Assembly (NCBI RefSeq): GCF_000017565.1
Contig: NC_009719.1
Span: 3,703,001-3,767,000, forward strand
Source: Parvibaculum lavamentivorans DS-1
GTDB taxonomy: Bacteria; Pseudomonadota; Alphaproteobacteria; Parvibaculales; Parvibaculaceae
DNA length: 64,000 nt
Direction of reading: 5' to 3'
Shown here one piece after another: positions 9,057 through 17,016 of this stretch. Position numbers and translations under genes: made by a program. Under the pieces are notes generated by a model. It saw nothing but the letters and a program-made list of their open reading frames with translations. It did no database searches and was not told where the DNA came from. Positions within the stretch are counted from its first letter, which is position 1. Each line of letters opens with the position of its first letter.

Positions 9057-9084
9057 GAAAAAAGGAGCCGAAGCTCCTCTTTTC
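9057..9084. terminator. Symmetrical Rho-independent terminator near the element end
   Basis: GGAGC-CGAA-GCTCC is flanked by an A-run on the left and TCTTTT on the right, so it can terminate transcription in both directions. It lies between the integrase promoter and the att core and would insulate the element from flanking transcription. A second small dyad, TACAGAC/GTCTGTA, follows at 9092-9115. Confidence 0.65.
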
Positions 9085-9125
9085 AACGACTTACAGACCC
9101 CAGTGGAAGTCTGTAGATCATAATT

Positions 9126-9144
9126 TGGAGCGGGAAGCGAGAAT
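9126..9144. other. att core of the integrative element (3' end of tRNA-Gly)
   Basis: On the minus strand the 19 bases read ATTCTCGCTTCCCGCTCCA, the T-arm/acceptor end of a proteobacterial tRNA-Gly ending in CCA's preceding stem. Only the 3' end is present; the sequence beyond 9145 does not continue as a tRNA. Together with the integrase gene reading away from it, this marks the end of an ICEclc-type element whose body lies to the left. The other copy of the repeat is not in the window. Confidence 0.75.
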
Positions 9145-9169
9145 ACCCCGAAAGCGCGCCAGGGAGCCT

Positions 9170-11029
9170 TTGTGGAAGGGGCGCAAGAGCCGACTCGTCC
9201 TTTTGACCGGCGCCCTCTTCGCACTTGCCTTCGCGATGGCGCAGATCTTTCCCGAACGGGAACAATGGCTTTATTCGGGCGCCGCGCTTTTAAGCGTCAT
9301 TCCCTTTGCGAGGCGCGCTGTTGCCGGAGCAATGTCCGGCTCGCCTTTTACTATCGAGACGCTGATGACGATTGCGGTGCTCGGTGCGGTCGTCATCGGA
9401 GAGGCCGAGGAAGCTGCCGTCGTCATTTTCCTGTTCGCGGTCGGAGAGCTGCTCGAAACCGTCGCGGCCGGCCGGGCGCGAGCGGGCATCAAGGCGCTGA
9501 TCGACCTCGTGCCGCGCGTGGCGTTTTGCGAGCGTAACGGCACGGTCGAAAAAGTCGCGGCGGAAGATCTGGTTGTTGGCGATGTCGTCGTAGTGCGGCC
9601 CGGCGACCGTGTTCCTTCCGACGGCACGGTGATCGACGGCATATCGGAGGTCGACGAAGCGCCAGTGACCGGCGAGTCCGTGCAGGCACTCAAGAAAGCA
9701 GGTTCGACGGTCTATGCCGGCAGCATCAACGCCAATGGCGAGCTGCGTGTCTCGATCGACCGTGTCACGTCCGACAACACGATTACACGCATCATCCACA
9801 TGGTTGAGAAAGCCCAGGAATCAAAGGCGCCGACCGCGCGCCTGATCGACCGCTTCAGCCGGTGGTATACGCCGGGTGCAATGGTTGTGGCGGCTCTGAT
9901 CGTCATGGTTCCACCACTCGCCTTTGACGGCGACTGGATGACGTGGACCTATCGGGGACTTGCCACGCTGCTGATCGCCTGCCCCTGCGCACTCGTCATC
10001 TCGACGCCCGCGGCAATCGCCTCGGGCCTTGCCGCCGGAGCGCGGCGGGGATTGTTGATCAAGGGGGGTGCGGCGCTCGAAACGCTTGGCAAGGTCAGGA
10101 CCGTTGCTTTCGACAAGACCGGAACGCTGACACGCGGCTGCCCGCAGGTAACGGATGTCGTGCCGGTCATGGGTAGTGAAGATTCGGTGTTGGCGGTAGC
10201 GGCAGCGGTCGAGCGCAACACCAGTCACCCGCTCGGTCGCGCGATCGTCGAGGTGGCGGTGATGCGCGGGCTGGACATGCCGGCTACCTTCGGCGGCGGC
10301 ACCGCAACACCTGGCAAGGCAGTGACGGTGCGGCTAGAAACCGGCTTTGCTTCTGTCGGTTCACCCCGTTATGCTGCGGAGCAGACTGCCATCGCCGCCG
10401 AGGTCGCAGAGAAGATCGCGACGCTGGAAAGCGAGGGCAAGACGGTTGTCGTGCTCCTGTCGGAAAAAGCCGTCGAGGGATTGATTGCACTTCGCGACGA
10501 ACCGCGTGAAGACGCGATGGAGGGCGTGAAGAGGCTGACGGAGCGTGGCATCCGTGCCTTGATGCTGACCGGCGACAACCTGCGCACGGCCAACGCCATT
10601 GCGGGTCACCTCGGCATGGAGGCGAGTGCCGAGCTTCTGCCGGACGCCAAGCTCGCCGAAATCAGCCGGCTTAAAGAGGATGGCCCTGTCGTCATGGTGG
10701 GAGACGGCATCAATGACGCGCCCGCGCTCGCTGCGGCCTCGGTCGGCGTTGCCATGGGTGTCGGCACCGATGTCGCGCTGGAGACGGCGGACGCCGCACT
10801 CCTGAAAAATCGGGTAACGGGCGTCGCCGATCTCATCGACCTGTCGCAGGCGACCCTTGGCAACATCCGGCAGAACATCGCAATCGCGCTGGGATTGAAG
10901 GCCGTCTTCCTCGCAACGACTCTTCTCGGCGTCACAACGTTGTGGATGGCGATCCTCGCGGATACGGGTGCTACTGTGCTTGTTACAGCCAACGCGCTGC
11001 GTCTTCTTGTTCGCGAGCCATCGAAATAG
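9170..11029 (+). CDS. cadA: Zn/Cd/Pb-translocating P1B-type ATPase lacking the N-terminal metal-binding domain
   Basis: About 619 residues from TTG 9170. The frame is actually open back to 9125, through the att core. The catalytic core is complete: first membrane helices (SRLVLLTGALFALAFAMAQ), actuator motif TGESVQ, transmembrane CPC (C271), phosphorylated D315 in DKTGTLT, HP motif (SHPLG), and the hinge GDGINDAPAL. The last helices contain LADTGATVLV, typical of the zinc/cadmium subgroup. Family members pump divalent heavy metals out through the inner membrane. The usual N-terminal HMA domain is missing, and the frame begins right at the element junction. The gene may therefore have lost its start to the integration event, or may use a weak internal start. 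Confidence 0.85.
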   Translation: MWKGRKSRLVLLTGALFALAFAMAQIFPEREQWLYSGAALLSVIPFARRAVAGAMSGSPFTIETLMTIAVLGAVVIGEAEEAAVVIFLFAVGELLETVAAGRARAGIKALIDLVPRVAFCERNGTVEKVAAEDLVVGDVVVVRPGDRVPSDGTVIDGISEVDEAPVTGESVQALKKAGSTVYAGSINANGELRVSIDRVTSDNTITRIIHMVEKAQESKAPTARLIDRFSRWYTPGAMVVAALIVMVPPLAFDGDWMTWTYRGLATLLIACPCALVISTPAAIASGLAAGARRGLLIKGGAALETLGKVRTVAFDKTGTLTRGCPQVTDVVPVMGSEDSVLAVAAAVERNTSHPLGRAIVEVAVMRGLDMPATFGGGTATPGKAVTVRLETGFASVGSPRYAAEQTAIAAEVAEKIATLESEGKTVVVLLSEKAVEGLIALRDEPREDAMEGVKRLTERGIRALMLTGDNLRTANAIAGHLGMEASAELLPDAKLAEISRLKEDGPVVMVGDGINDAPALAAASVGVAMGVGTDVALETADAALLKNRVTGVADLIDLSQATLGNIRQNIAIALGLKAVFLATTLLGVTTLWMAILADTGATVLVTANALRLLVREPSK

Positions 11030-11092
11030 GTGAGTTAGGAGCTGTGGAAGCCCAGGCGTCCTGCAAGAGACGACGTGCAACAACAGGAAGAC

Positions 11093-12238
11093 ATGAGGAT
11101 GATACCGGAGGTTGTGCATCCCGATGATGGCCGAACGGCGGAGCTTTGGGCGAAGACGTTCGATGTGCTGGTCATCGGTGCCGGGCAGGCGGGCCTCGCC
11201 GCGGGGTATCGTCTTGCCGGAACGGGATGCTCCTTTCTGATTGTAGATCGCCAAGCCCGTATCGGAGACAGCTGGCGCGGACGCTACGATTCACTCACCC
11301 TGTTTACGCCACGGGCTTTCAGTATGCTCCCGGGGCTCTCTCTCGATGGTGCGCCGGATGGCTATCCAACACGCGATGAGTTCGCCGACTATCTTGAGAC
11401 CTATGCAGATTATTTTGATCTGCCCGTCCTTTCCGGCAACGGGGTGAAACAACTCCGGTTACGGGCCGGGCGCTTCGAGGCAACGCTCGACGATGGACGG
11501 AAAATCGCAGCCAGAGCCGTGATTGTCGCTACGGGTGCCTTCCAGAAGTCCCGGATTCCGCCGGTTGCCGCCGATTTCGACAACACCGTCAAGCAACTGA
11601 CACCGGACACCTATCGCAATCCCGGTGATGTTCCGCGAGGCGCTGTCCTGGTGGCTGGAGACGGAGCGTCGGGGCGCGATATTGCCGCCGAGCTATCGGT
11701 GACCCACAATGTCGCGCTTGCAACGGGCCGGAGACGCCGGCTGTTTCCCGAACGCATCCTCGGCAAAAGCACATGGTGGTGGTTGAGGATTCTCGGATTG
11801 ATGAAAGCGAAACCGGGCTCGCTTGCGGGCCGCCTGATGCGCCGCACCGACCCCTTCCCCGACCGGGGGCGTAGTCTCGACGATTTACGGGTCCTGGGTG
11901 TCGCGGTTGTCCCCCGCCTCGTCGGTGCCGATGGCCGGACCGCATTCTTTGCCGATGGATCGACGCGGGAGTTGAACTGTGTCATCTGGTGTGCCGGCTA
12001 TCATGGCGACAACGCATGGCTTGATATCCCCGGCACGAAGGATCCACACGGCCGCTTCCAGCACGAAGGCGGACGAACCTCCGTCCCCGGTCTTTTTCAT
12101 CTTGGCTTGCCCTGGCAACGCAACCGTGCCTCTGCGCTCGTGATGGGAATAGAAGAAGACGCGGCGGAAATCGTCGCATTCGTTCGAGACTATCTGAATG
12201 TACCTATGACCCAAACTCAGGTTATTCGACCGGGTTGA
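11093..12238 (+). CDS. CzcO-like flavin-dependent monooxygenase/oxidoreductase
   Basis: A 381-residue protein (ATG 11093, preceded by CAGGAAG). The FAD-binding GAGQAGLAAG lies near the N-terminus. A second Rossmann motif (VAGDGASGRDIAAEL) for NAD(P) lies in the middle, with IVATGAFQKSRIPP between them. This is the COG2072 flavoprotein layout, named CzcO where it occurs beside metal-efflux genes. It begins 63 bases after the P-type ATPase stop and probably shares its transcript, suggesting a link to metal stress. The substrate is unknown. Confidence 0.8.
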   Translation: MRMIPEVVHPDDGRTAELWAKTFDVLVIGAGQAGLAAGYRLAGTGCSFLIVDRQARIGDSWRGRYDSLTLFTPRAFSMLPGLSLDGAPDGYPTRDEFADYLETYADYFDLPVLSGNGVKQLRLRAGRFEATLDDGRKIAARAVIVATGAFQKSRIPPVAADFDNTVKQLTPDTYRNPGDVPRGAVLVAGDGASGRDIAAELSVTHNVALATGRRRRLFPERILGKSTWWWLRILGLMKAKPGSLAGRLMRRTDPFPDRGRSLDDLRVLGVAVVPRLVGADGRTAFFADGSTRELNCVIWCAGYHGDNAWLDIPGTKDPHGRFQHEGGRTSVPGLFHLGLPWQRNRASALVMGIEEDAAEIVAFVRDYLNVPMTQTQVIRPG

Positions 12239-12344
12239 GGTGACCTGTTTCTATGTCTTGTGGGTCTTGGGGTGTGGCTTTCCCATAGCAATTGCACGAG
12301 CACTCCGAGTCTCTGCGTAAACTTCGGCATCGATACCCGCGCCA

Positions 12345-12953
12345 TCAAATCCCCCTGGCGAGACTGGCGACGGCCTGAGGATCCCGTCCCTCGATCAGCC
12401 ACTGCCTCGGCGTCATGGGTTCTTCGGATTCGTCGACGAGATCGGGTTGTTCGCTCTCGAAGAAACCGGCGATCTCGATCGGCAGGGCCGTTTCCCGGAT
12501 TGCCTTCAGAACGATGGCAAGCCCGGGCAACTCGCTTTCCCCGGCAAACTGGAATGACGGAATGAGCCACGCGTTCGCTCTTTTGACACCGATCAGCGTC
12601 CGCTCAGAGAGGTGCTGGCGCAGCCGGCGGCCGGAAATACCTAGAACCCTCGCCGCCTGCGCCGGCGACAGCGCTGTTGCGAGGAGAGTGCCCTCGAGAA
12701 TGGCCGTCCGCACGATCGGACGATAGAACGTCCCGGAGCGATCGACCGATACACCGACGGATTCGAGAGCTTTCCGTTCGGCATCGGTCAGAGGCTTGTT
12801 TTGCTCGCGCCCCGGATCGTATCGCTCCGCTATCGCCTCTGCGGCATCGGCAAAAGACTCCATCAGAACCCTCCGGATATCCGCGGGAAGCCTGTCCAGC
12901 TGCTCAGCCAGTCTGGCAGCGGCCTTTTGTTCGGTGCTGGATGCCTTTGACAT
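12345..12953 (-). CDS. Antitoxin-like protein with MbcA/ParS-type C-terminus
   Basis: A 202-residue protein starting at ATG 12953. The middle (SPAQAARVLGISGRRLRQHL) is a helix-turn-helix. The end (MTPRQWLIEGRDPQAVASLA) matches the toxin-binding domain of Xre/MbcA/ParS antitoxins, where a short segment plugs the active site of a RES-type toxin. No RES-domain gene is visible beside it; the next gene on this strand is a short protein of unknown function. It may therefore be an orphan antitoxin or a regulator. The family assignment rests on motif resemblance only. Confidence 0.6.
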   Translation of the reverse strand: MSKASSTEQKAAARLAEQLDRLPADIRRVLMESFADAAEAIAERYDPGREQNKPLTDAERKALESVGVSVDRSGTFYRPIVRTAILEGTLLATALSPAQAARVLGISGRRLRQHLSERTLIGVKRANAWLIPSFQFAGESELPGLAIVLKAIRETALPIEIAGFFESEQPDLVDESEEPMTPRQWLIEGRDPQAVASLARGI

Positions 12954-13091
12954 GGAAGCGCTCCTGCGGCGCTGGGGAATGACATTGCCGGGTTCTTCAT
13001 GGCCTGCCATTCGGGTGACGGGATAGCGGCGGCTTCTGCGCGCTTGCCGTGCCGATTGCTGTTTTACCGGCGTTCTCCGCCTGCTCTGCGC

Positions 13092-13138
13092 TTTAATCTG
13101 CGGTTCCGGACATATTTTGTCCGGAACCGCAGATTAAA
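13092..13138. promoter_or_regulatory. Perfect 20-base inverted repeat, 7-base loop
   Basis: The left arm TTTAATCTGCGGTTCCGGAC (13092-13111) and its exact reverse complement (13119-13138) are separated by ATATTTT. It lies between two minus-strand genes. There is no U-run, so an ordinary terminator is less likely. It could be an operator of the HTH protein next to it, an mRNA-stabilising hairpin or a recombination site. Confidence 0.7.
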
Positions 13139-13150
13139 TCCCGCCCGGCA

Positions 13151-13498
13151 TCAGGCCTGTATCCATTTCGCCATTGCCGGAGATGGCGATCCGAGCCTGT
13201 AGAAGCGGGAGAGAGTTCGGGCCCATCCGAGGTCGGGGGCGAACACACAGAGGTCCGACGTCATGGCTGTCGTCGCTCCGAGAAGGGGATGACCCGTGAC
13301 CTTTCCCTGCAGCGCGACCACGCCACGCTGGACGAATGAATAATCGTCGATGAAGGGAGCGTCCTCGAGGTCTTCGAATGACGGCAGGACGCCGGCTCTC
13401 AGCCATTCGAGATCGACGCAGAGCTCTTTCAGCCGCGCCAGTTCCTCATTCAGGTGGTTCGTTCGCAGAACACCTTCCCGTCCTACATAGATGACCAT
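13151..13498 (-). CDS. Small protein of unknown function (DUF6634-like)
   Basis: A 115-residue protein from ATG 13498 with a strong AAGGAGG site 7 bases before. A longer frame to 13735 exists but lacks coding character. The C-terminal part (GHPLLGATTAMTSDLCVFAP, then DLGWARTLSRFYRLG) resembles what I recall of the DUF6634 family of rhizobial islands; no function is known. It has no signal peptide or membrane segment. It precedes the ParS-like gene on the same strand, separated by the long palindrome at 13092-13138. Confidence 0.6.
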   Translation of the reverse strand: MVIYVGREGVLRTNHLNEELARLKELCVDLEWLRAGVLPSFEDLEDAPFIDDYSFVQRGVVALQGKVTGHPLLGATTAMTSDLCVFAPDLGWARTLSRFYRLGSPSPAMAKWIQA

Positions 13499-13846
13499 GT
13501 CCGTCCTCCTTGTTGATCGGAGGCAGGCTAAGGGCACCATTAGAACATAACAAGAACAAAAACATGTGCGATATCCCGAGTCAAGAAGCTTCTTCGATGG
13601 AAACTCTAAGGATCGCGCCGCTTCCCCAGATGGCGAGGCAGGGAATTTCTTGTCGAGCGCGAGGCTCGGGAGCATCTCTCCGGCAACCAACCCGTCACGG
13701 AAACCCGGCCCGCACTGCAACGAAGTGCGGGCCAAGGAGAGAAGTCTCCCCCAGCGTGAGCATGAACGAGTGGGCGTCCCGTCTTTCTGGGGAAACCTTG
13801 ATGGTCTAAGCGACGATGACGGATTCTCTATCCGATCCGGTGCTGC
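13499..13846. other. Gene-free stretch with a degenerate copy of the mobile-element leader
   Basis: No convincing gene is present. On the minus strand the stretch contains CGTGACGGGTTGG (reverse complement at 13687-13699), then GCCGGAGAGATGCTCC. This resembles the leaders at 57567, 58689 and 62061. A hairpin GGCCCGCACT/AGTGCGGGCC (13707-13733, 7-base loop) lies just upstream on that strand. The rest is presumably the promoter region of the small gene at 13151-13498. Confidence 0.4.
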
Positions 13847-14263
13847 TCAATCCTTGGGCAAGGCGTAGCGCAGCACCCGAAGCTCAATCCCGTCCTCCAG
13901 AAAGATTTCAAGAACCTGGTTGATGAGATCATCGTCGGCACTGAGTTCGACCAGCGCCTGCTCGAACAGCTCGATGTGCATGTCGAGATTCATGCTGGGT
14001 GGGCCGTTGAGACAGATCAACCCGGCATGGATGGCGACGTCGGCATACTGGCCCTTGGTGCCTGGCTTATCTTTCGGACCCCGGAAATCCACCGAATTCC
14101 TGGTGACGAACGTCCAGTCTCCGCCGAGAATGATCGGCTTCAGCTCCCAGTCTTTCAGGCCGGCGAGCTTCATCCAGACAACGTGGCTGGTCTCGTTATA
14201 TCCTTTTTTCAATGCCAGCTTCGCCAGTTCGGGACTTAGGCACTCGTCGATCAGAAACTTCAT
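13847..14263 (-). CDS. PIN-like toxin, DUF5615 family
   Basis: A 138-residue protein from ATG 14263. The N-terminal KFLIDECLSPELAKLALKKG is the hallmark of DUF5615 PIN-like proteins, with the first acidic metal ligand pair D-E. VTRNSVDF and the usual Asp follow. Family members are predicted Mg-dependent RNases of VapC type. The start codon overlaps the stop of the DUF433 gene by 4 bases (ATGA), the usual arrangement in which the DUF433 partner is the antitoxin. Confidence 0.8.
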   Translation of the reverse strand: MKFLIDECLSPELAKLALKKGYNETSHVVWMKLAGLKDWELKPIILGGDWTFVTRNSVDFRGPKDKPGTKGQYADVAIHAGLICLNGPPSMNLDMHIELFEQALVELSADDDLINQVLEIFLEDGIELRVLRYALPKD

Positions 14264-14913
14264 CCCGCCTTCCTGGCTCGAGGAATGCGGCGATCCGTGA
14301 TAATGACCGAGCCTTCGCAAAGATCGGCGGGAGCGCGTGGGCGACCGCGCAGCGGGTTTGCCTCCGCGTAGATTGTGGCAAGCCTGACTTTTTCGGTATC
14401 TAGGCTGGGCCAGGTCGCGAGGATGCGCTCCGTCGAATGGCCGGCGGCTACGGATGCCGCGACATCATAGACCGGAACACGGGTGCCCCGAATGACGGGT
14501 GTGCCGCCGAGAATGTCGGGTGAGGTCGTGACCATCTCCCGCGCGGTGGCGAGATCGTCCAGCCGCTCGCTCGCGCCCTTCATGAAGGGCAGCAGGTCGA
14601 TGGTCAGGAAATCGTCGCGGACGGTCCAATCCTCACGCAACAGCGCAGCCCAAGGCAGGGCGCGGGACCGCGCAAGCCGAGGCTCTGCGGTCCTGATGGC
14701 CGACAGGCGCTCTTCCGAGGTCAGGCGCCGGGCGCTCGCGAAATAGAAGGTGATGAGCGAACAGGCGCCGGCCAGGACGTAACGGCCATTGTCGAACGAG
14801 ACGAAGGCGTCCGGCAGGATGTGTTCGTCGAGAGCACGATTGACGTCGCGCAGGCTCACGCGCGAGACAACGGCGACCTCGCTGACCTTCAGCATTTCCG
14901 CGACTGCGGGCAT
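14260..14913 (-). CDS. DUF433 antitoxin-type protein
   Basis: A 217-residue protein with AGGAGG just before ATG 14913. The C-terminal part (residues about 125-195) holds the DUF433 core SPDILGGTPVIRGTRVPVYD. The region VAAGHSTERILATWPSLD follows, a winged-helix DNA-binding fold typical of VapB-like antitoxins. The N-terminal ~110 residues form an additional HTH-like domain (VSLRDVNRALDEHILPD). It forms an operon with the DUF5615 toxin. A palindrome directly upstream is the likely autoregulatory operator. Confidence 0.8.
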   Translation of the reverse strand: MPAVAEMLKVSEVAVVSRVSLRDVNRALDEHILPDAFVSFDNGRYVLAGACSLITFYFASARRLTSEERLSAIRTAEPRLARSRALPWAALLREDWTVRDDFLTIDLLPFMKGASERLDDLATAREMVTTSPDILGGTPVIRGTRVPVYDVAASVAAGHSTERILATWPSLDTEKVRLATIYAEANPLRGRPRAPADLCEGSVIITDRRIPRARKAG

Positions 14914-14932
14914 GGGAACCTCCTGATTAAAT

Positions 14933-14950
14933 ATTCCGACGCATCGGAAT
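14933..14950 (-). promoter_or_regulatory. Operator-like palindrome of the DUF433/DUF5615 operon
   Basis: ATTCCGA-CGCA-TCGGAAT is a perfect 7-base dyad just before the AGGAGG site of the DUF433 gene. Upstream on the minus strand lie TTGAAA and TATACA, 15 bases apart, a possible promoter with a short spacer. A half-site, TCCGAAAT, follows at about 14964. Confidence 0.6.
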
Positions 14951-15754
14951 GTATATCAGAGAGTCCGAAATTTCAATCCCTAATCCGGGCATTGTGAGAC
15001 GAGATGACGAGCTGGCCCGACATCACGTCGGCGAGCATGCGGGCGAACGCCGCCGGTCTCCCCGGCAAGGGTATCACCGCCTTAACCGGGACAGGTATAT
15101 ACGTGGGAGCAAGACGATCCTGATTATCAAGAAAAACATGTAATATATTATATAATTGTCGTTTTGTGGCGGGGGTTGCAAATACTACGCTGCGGCACGA
15201 AACAATCCGCTACAGCTCTCTTGGGCAAGCTGGTCGAGTACTGGCCGGCAGGTTAAGAGGAGCCACAAGTTGAGACGGTTGCCTCCACCGTAACCAGATC
15301 ACACAACAAAAACCCCGCAAAACCAATCGGTTATCGGGGTTTTGTTTTGCATGCACTGTCCCACTTCAACAAAATCAACCGCCTTGCAAGCGGAGGTTCA
15401 AATCGGATTTCTGAAATCCCGCAACCAGTTGTGAAACGTAGCGGTGTGCAGATAAGCACCCTGCAGAGGGCAGAAAGGGGACGCTGGCGTTAGAAGGCTA
15501 CGACAATTCGGGGACCAAAGGGGCTGGGGAACCGGCCTCACAGCCTTTCAACATTTATCATAGGGGCTGGCTCCTCGGGGGCGCCCTTTTTGCTGGAACT
15601 CCCTCATGCCGCAAGCGTTTCCCTTGCATCGGGCGGAGGATTAACTTTAGATATATTCCAGAAAGCCTTCACGCGCCGCCGCTCTCCCCCCAAGCGACGG
15701 GCCCATGACGGTGCGGAAGATCTGAAGTTTCAATCCTCGCTACAGGAGGGTTCG
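14951..15754. other. Long non-coding junction between the accessory region and the chromosome
   Basis: About 800 bases without a credible gene. It is AT-rich around 15120-15170, unlike its surroundings. A Rho-independent terminator lies at 15309-15343. A tRNA-Ala-like anticodon-arm fragment occurs near 15380-15410 but no complete tRNA folds. Near 15650 the sequence TTAGATATATT could be the -10 region of the downstream cfa gene. The boundary of the accessory region probably lies in this stretch, but I found no flanking repeat that fixes it. Confidence 0.5.
15309..15343 (+). terminator. Rho-independent terminator
   Basis: AAAACCCCG (15309-15317) pairs with CGGGGTTTT (15335-15343), and the stem is followed by GTTTT. 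The flanking A- and T-rich runs allow use on both strands. No gene ends just upstream on the plus strand, so it may end an unrecognised small transcript. Confidence 0.7.
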
Positions 15755-17002
15755 ATGTTTTTCAGCATGCTTCTCAGCCACGTCGTTCACCGCGGATCGC
15801 TGACCGTCATCAGCGCGAACGGCCGCAGACGCGAATTCGGCGACGGCACCGGCACACCGGTAACGGTGCGGCTTCACGACAAGACCGTGGCGCACGAAAT
15901 GGCGTTCAACCCTTACCTGAAGCTCGGCGAAGCCTATATGGACGGCCGGATGACCATCGACCCGCCGGCGACGATCTATGATCTGCTCAATGTGCTGACG
16001 GGAAATCTCGGGACCAAATTCGCGGGGCCTGCGTTCGAACTCTATGGCGCGCTGCGGCGCGCGAAGCGGCGGATCGACCAGCACAATCCCGTCGGCAAGG
16101 CGCAGAAGAACGTCGCTCACCACTACGATCTCGACGGCGGCATCTACGATCTCTTCCTCGACAAGGACAAGCAATATTCCTGCGCCTACTTCCAGCGGCC
16201 GGACATGACGCTTGAAGAAGCGCAGCTTGCGAAGAAGCGCCACATCGCCGCGAAGCTGCGCATCGAGCCGGGCATGCGCGTGCTCGACATCGGCTGCGGC
16301 TGGGGCGGCATGGCGCTGACGCTGGCGGAGGAAACGGGCGCGGATGTCGTCGGCGTGACGCTGAGCAAGGAGCAGCACAAGGTCGCGACGCGGCGCGCGG
16401 AGGAACGCGGGCTTTCGGGACAGGTTGAATTCCGGCTGCAGGACTATCGTTCGCTGAAGGAAAACTTCGACCGCGTGGTTTCCGTCGGCATGTTCGAACA
16501 TGTCGGCGTGGGTCATTTCCGTGAGTATTTCGACGGGGTGATGAAGCTGCTAAGTCACGATGGCGTCGCGCTTATTCACACGATCGGGCGGCTGGACGGG
16601 CCGGGCTCGACCAATCCCTGGATCGCGAAATACATCTTTCCCGGCGGCTATATTCCGGCACTGAGCGAGATGTCGGGCACGGTCGAACGCTCCGGCCTCT
16701 TCATGACCGATATCGAAATCCTGCGGCTCCATTATGCCGAAACGCTGCGCGAATGGCGGCGGCGCTTCATGGAGAAACGCGACACGGCGGCGCGCATCTA
16801 TGACGAAAGATTTTGCCGGATGTGGGAGTTCTATCTCGCGGGATCCGAAACCTCGTTCCGCAACGAGGGCATGGTCGTCTTCCAGATGCAGCTTGCCAAG
16901 CAGATCGCGACGCTGCCGCTCACCCGCGACTACATGGTCGAGGACGAGCGGCAACTGAACGCGGAACCGCAGGCGCAACGACGCCTGCTGGCCGGCGACT
17001 GA
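15755..17002 (+). CDS. cfa: Cyclopropane-fatty-acyl-phospholipid synthase
   Basis: A 415-residue protein from ATG 15755 (CAGGAGGG site); the longer open frame upstream has no ribosome-binding site. The N-terminal domain carries the AYMDGR signature. The methyltransferase domain has the SAM motif VLDIGCGWGGMAL and then VSVGMFEHVG, with YIFPGGYIP and LHYAETLREW typical of CFA synthases. It methylenates the double bond of membrane phospholipid acyl chains with S-adenosylmethionine, usually on entry to stationary phase or acid stress. It stands alone, facing the doxX gene. Confidence 0.93.
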   Translation: MFFSMLLSHVVHRGSLTVISANGRRREFGDGTGTPVTVRLHDKTVAHEMAFNPYLKLGEAYMDGRMTIDPPATIYDLLNVLTGNLGTKFAGPAFELYGALRRAKRRIDQHNPVGKAQKNVAHHYDLDGGIYDLFLDKDKQYSCAYFQRPDMTLEEAQLAKKRHIAAKLRIEPGMRVLDIGCGWGGMALTLAEETGADVVGVTLSKEQHKVATRRAEERGLSGQVEFRLQDYRSLKENFDRVVSVGMFEHVGVGHFREYFDGVMKLLSHDGVALIHTIGRLDGPGSTNPWIAKYIFPGGYIPALSEMSGTVERSGLFMTDIEILRLHYAETLREWRRRFMEKRDTAARIYDERFCRMWEFYLAGSETSFRNEGMVVFQMQLAKQIATLPLTRDYMVEDERQLNAEPQAQRRLLAGD

Positions 17003-17016
17003 AACGCAACCGTTGC

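Noticed and set aside
9050-9150. Complete tRNA-Gly gene at the element end
   Set aside because: Only the 3' end of about 19 bases matches; no D arm or anticodon arm precedes it on the minus strand.
14949-15143. 64-codon frame on the plus strand after the DUF433 operator
   Set aside because: It has no ribosome-binding site, no family resemblance and starts inside the promoter region of the opposite operon.
15380-15410. tRNA-Ala-like anticodon arm (GCCTTGCAAGC)
   Set aside because: The flanking bases do not form a T arm, D arm or acceptor stem, so it is chance or a remnant.
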